A stretch of DNA of 64,000 bases. Origin: Paenibacillus ehimensis NBRC 15659. GTDB taxonomy: Bacteria > Bacillota > Bacilli > Paenibacillales > NBRC-103111. Where the stretch lies: the NCBI RefSeq assembly GCF_004000785.1, contig NZ_BILX01000015.1, forward strand, positions 56,598 through 120,597, given 5' to 3'. Position 1 is the stretch's first letter; the number at the start of each line of letters is the position of its first letter. The position numbers and the translations under genes are program-made. The notes under the pieces were generated by a model. That model made no database searches. It saw nothing but the letters and a program-made list of their open reading frames with translations, and had not been told where the DNA came from. Positions 60,998 to 64,000 of this stretch are shown here, one piece after another.

Positions 60998-61789
60998 TCA
61001 TAACAGCCTCTCCCTTATCTTCGTGCTCACGTAATCGATCAGCAGCACGATCGCCAGCGTCAAAATGATGATAAGGGCCGAACGGTCATAACGGAACTGC
61101 TGCAGCGTCCGGTCGAGCGTCAACCCGATCCCGCCCGCGCCGACCAGGCCGAGTACAGCGGCGGCCCGGACGTTGACTTCGAACGTGTACAAAAAATACG
61201 CGATATATTGCGCCGCCACCTGCGGCACGACGCCAAAATGAATCCATTGCAGCTTGTTGGCCCCGACGGCCGTCATCGCTTCCAGAGGGCCCGGTTCGAT
61301 CGCTTCGATCGATTCGTAGGTCAGCTTGGCGATCAACCCGAAGGAGAAAAAGGCGAGCGCCAGCACTCCGGGCATCGCCCCGATGCCGAAGATCGCAACG
61401 AACAATCCGGCAAAAAGCAGCTCGGGGATCGTCCGGATCAAGTTGAGAATAATGCGGGCCGGATGATAAATCCACGGGCTGCGGGTTACGTTGCCGGCTG
61501 CAAGCAAAGCGATCGGAATCGCGACCAGCCCGCCGAGCGTCGTGCCGATCACCGCCATTTGAATCGTTTCCACCATCGGCTTCCAGACGACATCGATATA
61601 GCTCCAGTCGGGGGGAACCATCTCAACGAGCAGCTTGCCCATCTCCGGAAAGCCTTCAATCAGCTTGGCAATACTGGAGTCGGTATTGTCGGCGCTCCAC
61701 CATAACAGAAAGATCAGGACTAACGTCGTTATATACGACTTCGTATTCGACGGTTTTTTCAGGATGTCGCGGCGTTCGGGTTCGGTCAT
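60998..61789 (-). CDS. phnE: PhnE phosphonate/phosphite ABC permease
   Basis: 263-aa full-length permease with about six membrane helices; first helix [19 protein letters not shown] near residue 20, and the EAA-type loop [20 protein letters not shown] near residue 165, followed by [17 protein letters not shown]. It overlaps phnC by four bases and touches the truncated phnE2. Works with PhnC and PhnD in oxyanion or phosphonate uptake. The substrate cannot be told from sequence alone. Confidence 0.
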   Translation of the reverse strand: MTEPERRDILKKPSNTKSYITTLVLIFLLWWSADNTDSSIAKLIEGFPEMGKLLVEMVPPDWSYIDVVWKPMVETIQMAVIGTTLGGLVAIPIALLAAGNVTRSPWIYHPARIILNLIRTIPELLFAGLFVAIFGIGAMPGVLALAFFSFGLIAKLTYESIEAIEPGPLEAMTAVGANKLQWIHFGVVPQVAAQYIAYFLYTFEVNVRAAAVLGLVGAGGIGLTLDRTLQQFRYDRSALIIILTLAIVLLIDYVSTKIRERLL

Positions 61790-62559
61790 TCCGCCTCCAC
61801 CCCCAGAAGCTCGTCCTTCTTGATCGCGCGTCCGTAAATGCCCGAGAAGGCCTCGTCCGTCGCTTCCGATACCGGACCGTCGAATACAACTTCCCCTGCC
61901 CGCAAGCCGATAATACGGGTCGCGTATTCCCGCGCCAAATCGATAAAGTGGAGGTTAACCACGGTTGTGATGCCGAGCTCCTGATTGATCCGTTTCAAGT
62001 CGTCCATCACCTGGCGGGTCGTCAACGGGTCCAGCGAGGCGACCGGCTCGTCCGCCAAAATGATTTTCGCTTCCTGGGCAAGCGCTCTGGCGATCGAGAC
62101 GCGCTGCTGCTGTCCGCCCGACAATTCGTCCGCACGGGCATAGGCCTTCTCGCGAATGTTTACGCGCTCAAGCGCTTGGAGCGCAAGCTCCACGTCTCTC
62201 TTCGGAAACAGCCCGAGCAGCGTCCGCAGCGTCGAATGATACCCTACACGGCCGGAAAGAACGTTGCGAAGAACGGAGGAACGTTTGACCAGATTGAAAT
62301 TTTGAAAAATCATGCCGATATCGCGGCGCAGATTTCGAAGCTGGGCTCCCTTTGCCGCCGTGATCGACCGCCCGTCGATGAGAATTTGGCCGTCCGTAAT
62401 TTCATGCAGTCTGTTGATCGAGCGCAGCAGCGTCGATTTTCCCGCTCCCGAGAGACCGACGATTACAATAAATTCGCCTTTGTCCATGGTCAAATTAATA
62501 TTTTTGAGACCTACGGTTCCGTTCGGATATACCTTGGACACATTTTGGAATTCAATCAT
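61786..62559 (-). CDS. phnC: PhnC phosphonate/phosphite ABC transporter ATPase
   Basis: 257-aa ATPase with Walker [16 protein letters not shown] near residue 35, signature [15 protein letters not shown], Walker [13 protein letters not shown] and the H-loop ITTVVNLHF. The LSGGQQQR and the length of the Q-loop part fit PhnC. First gene of the minus-strand uptake operon phnC-phnE1-phnE2. No Pho box or other operator is obvious in the 139-bp upstream gap. Confidence 0.
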   Translation of the reverse strand: MIEFQNVSKVYPNGTVGLKNINLTMDKGEFIVIVGLSGAGKSTLLRSINRLHEITDGQILIDGRSITAAKGAQLRNLRRDIGMIFQNFNLVKRSSVLRNVLSGRVGYHSTLRTLLGLFPKRDVELALQALERVNIREKAYARADELSGGQQQRVSIARALAQEAKIILADEPVASLDPLTTRQVMDDLKRINQELGITTVVNLHFIDLAREYATRIIGLRAGEVVFDGPVSEATDEAFSGIYGRAIKKDELLGVEAE

Positions 62560-62698
62560 AGTCTAATGAAAGTCCCCTTTAACTAATTTAAACTGACAGA
62601 TTTTAATTCGACATGAATCGCGGTTTTCCTCTTCCGACATGCCCCAAGTGACCAGATTAATGAAAGCTTAACACTTCTTACCGGCTGCGGCTGCGATT

Positions 62699-63499
62699 TT
62701 AAAATAACAACCCGCAAACGAACGCAATCGCCTTCGCACCCGGCAGGAGCAAAAGCTGGGCAAGCAAGGTGCCCGCCAGCCGCGAAAGCATCAGGATACC
62801 GAACATTTTATGGAGCTCCGCCTGCTTCACCTTGCCGGACATCGCCTTATCGGACAGCAGCGCCACCCGCGGATCGATGAAGATGGTCAGCAGGATGGTG
62901 GCAATCCCGTTGATCAGACCTGACGATTGCGCAGCGCTTGTCGCATTCTCGGGAACGAGATAAGACGCGTACAGCGCGGACAAAACGCCTACCGTATAGA
63001 TGCCCGTGACCAAGGTGTTCATCAGCAAAAGCCGCTTTGGAATCCCGCCGACCCGCAGCCGGCTGAGCATCTCCAGACGGGGCAGACGAAATACGCGCTT
63101 GACCGATTTCAGCTTGTCGATCGTCACGGACTCCCGGATCAGGACCGGCAGCGACCCGACAACCTCGAGCCGGGCGATCAGCCGCGCGGCCACGAACACC
63201 ATCGTCGGAAAAACGAGAAGCGCCGCCAGCGTCCCGACGGAAGCCCCGATCAAGATCAAATGGAATTGAGCCCCGAGCGCAATGTCCGGGTCATGCTTCG
63301 CCTTATCGATCAGATTGCCGAACAACGTGCCTTGAAGCATGTTCGATGTTCTGGAGATCAGCAAGATGATGCCGGTGAGCGACAAGGCGACCGCCAGCTT
63401 CCCTGTTCGGATGCCGGCCAGCCTTACCGCATAAGATAGCGTTTCCACGCCATGAATGATCAAGGTCAGCGCAAATACGAGCCATACCGATCCGACCAT
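62699..63499 (-). CDS. amj: Amj-type lipid II flippase
   Basis: 266-aa integral membrane protein with about six helices, DUF2837 family. VFALTLIIHGVETLSYAVRL, then AGIRTGKLAVALSLTGIILL and ISRTSNMLQGTLFGNLIDKA match B. subtilis Amj (YdaH), the alternative to MurJ that flips the cell-wall precursor lipid II. ATG 63499 has GGAGGAGGGGGAAGC upstream; the frame is open to 63586. In B. subtilis amj responds to envelope stress through sigma-M; I see no clear sigma-M promoter here. Confidence 0.
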   Translation of the reverse strand: MVGSVWLVFALTLIIHGVETLSYAVRLAGIRTGKLAVALSLTGIILLISRTSNMLQGTLFGNLIDKAKHDPDIALGAQFHLILIGASVGTLAALLVFPTMVFVAARLIARLEVVGSLPVLIRESVTIDKLKSVKRVFRLPRLEMLSRLRVGGIPKRLLLMNTLVTGIYTVGVLSALYASYLVPENATSAAQSSGLINGIATILLTIFIDPRVALLSDKAMSGKVKQAELHKMFGILMLSRLAGTLLAQLLLLPGAKAIAFVCGLLF

Positions 63500-63622
63500 G
63501 CTTCCCCCTCCTCCGTTTTTCAGACAAGCCAAAAACGCGACCGCACGCTTGATTCGCAAGAACAAAGACGGCTGTCGCGTTTGCAAGTGGTTTGTCGGCT
63601 CAATGACGTTTCTTTATCGCTG

Positions 63623-64000
63623 CTAGCTGCCTGCGACGTCCCTCTTCGTAAATAGCAGCCAGGAAACGGCATAGAATAGAATCCAATGAGCGGCCAGAAC
63701 GGCCAGCGAGAAGCCGAGCGTCATCCCGGGGACGACAGGCTTGCCCCCGTGGAAATATGGAGTCAAATCCGTATTGGCGAACAACAAATATTTGACCCAG
63801 GCATATCTGAGCTGCACCAAAATAGCCACGATGGGGCCGGACACGAACATCAGGAAGATGGAGAGTCCGATCGCCAGCGAGCTGCTCCGGAACACGGTCG
63901 AAATCATAAACGCCAGCGTCGCCGTCATCACGATCTCTACCGCTTTGATTCCATACCCTTGAAGGATGGCGGGCAGCGTCTCGTCGGGCGCAACCGAGCC
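63623..64000 (-). CDS. ABC-2 type permease, C-terminal part (5' end outside window)
   Basis: 125 codons are open from the window edge to the stop at 63623. Four hydrophobic segments are visible (ATLAFMISTVFRSSSLAIGL, then IFLMFVSGPIVAILVQL and two near the C-terminus, including LAVLAAHWILFYAVSWLLF), and the end FTKRDV is typical of ABC-2 permeases with a GFGD-like final cytoplasmic tail. The partner ATPase should lie upstream, outside the window. Substrate unknown. The Amj gene lies downstream, 123 bp away. Confidence 0.
   Translation of the reverse strand, partial: GSVAPDETLPAILQGYGIKAVEIVMTATLAFMISTVFRSSSLAIGLSIFLMFVSGPIVAILVQLRYAWVKYLLFANTDLTPYFHGGKPVVPGMTLGFSLAVLAAHWILFYAVSWLLFTKRDVAGS

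Overview
The window looks like chromosomal DNA of a spore-former of the Paenibacillaceae. It is moderately GC-rich, Shine-Dalgarno sequences are strong, GTG and TTG starts are common, and the gene families are Bacillus/Paenibacillus-like: a CbiH60-type anaerobic cobalamin operon, PBSX-type tail genes, xpt-pbuX under a purine riboswitch, Amj and SipS. The genus is an inference from gene content only.

Layout. (1) 1-9,970, minus strand: an anaerobic cobalamin operon read cbiH-cbiX-cbiJ-cbiC-cbiD-cbiET-cbiL-cbiF-cbiG. It lies behind a cobalamin riboswitch, an intrinsic terminator and a second hairpin; cbiG runs off the left edge. (2) 10,867-31,053: a contractile phage-tail gene cluster with sheath, tube, frameshifted chaperone, tape measure, hub, baseplate, two fibre sets, holin and lysin. 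It has no capsid, portal, terminase or replication gene and no integrase of its own. It is controlled by a divergent XRE/ImmA switch and a sigma-like late activator. I read it as an R-type tailocin (phage-tail-like bacteriocin), the most notable system here. A second ArpU/XRE pair and an MFS transporter follow. (3) 33,839-36,766: an AT-rich island between two perfect 78-bp direct repeats, each holding a complete tRNA-Gly(CCC) gene. It contains a decayed tyrosine recombinase, a DUF2726 pseudogene, a secreted protein and a small membrane protein. (4) 36,825-42,154: signal peptidase I, aldo/keto reductase, a GGDEF-EAL membrane protein and a CopC-CopD copper protein. (5) 42,344-46,449: class Ia ribonucleotide reductase nrdA-nrdB with a long leader carrying NrdR-like boxes, a 205-bp palindromic MITE-like element and an attenuator-like terminator; the nrdA-nrdB spacer holds a perfect 40-bp palindrome. 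(6) 46,546-50,348: a chemoreceptor, an Hpt-REC-GGDEF-REC protein and a single-domain response regulator. (7) 50,561-52,700: small genes of unknown role, including three very short ORFs with strong ribosome sites. (8) 52,930-55,150: guanine-type purine riboswitch, xpt and pbuX. (9) 55,246-64,000: a nucleotidase, PhnD-type binding protein, threonine synthase, LysR regulator, phnC-phnE1-phnE2 (phnE2 lacks its N-terminus), the lipid II flippase Amj, and the end of an ABC-2 permease.

How the genes work together. The cobalamin genes cover cobalt insertion through the C-methylations and ring contraction to about cobyrinate, and cobalamin should repress them through the riboswitch. In the tail cluster, ImmA probably relieves XRE repression after damage; the early operon then makes the sigma-like activator, which turns on the tail operon, and holin plus lysin release the particles. 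xpt and pbuX salvage xanthine under purine control. phnD and phnC-phnE form one uptake system split over two strands.
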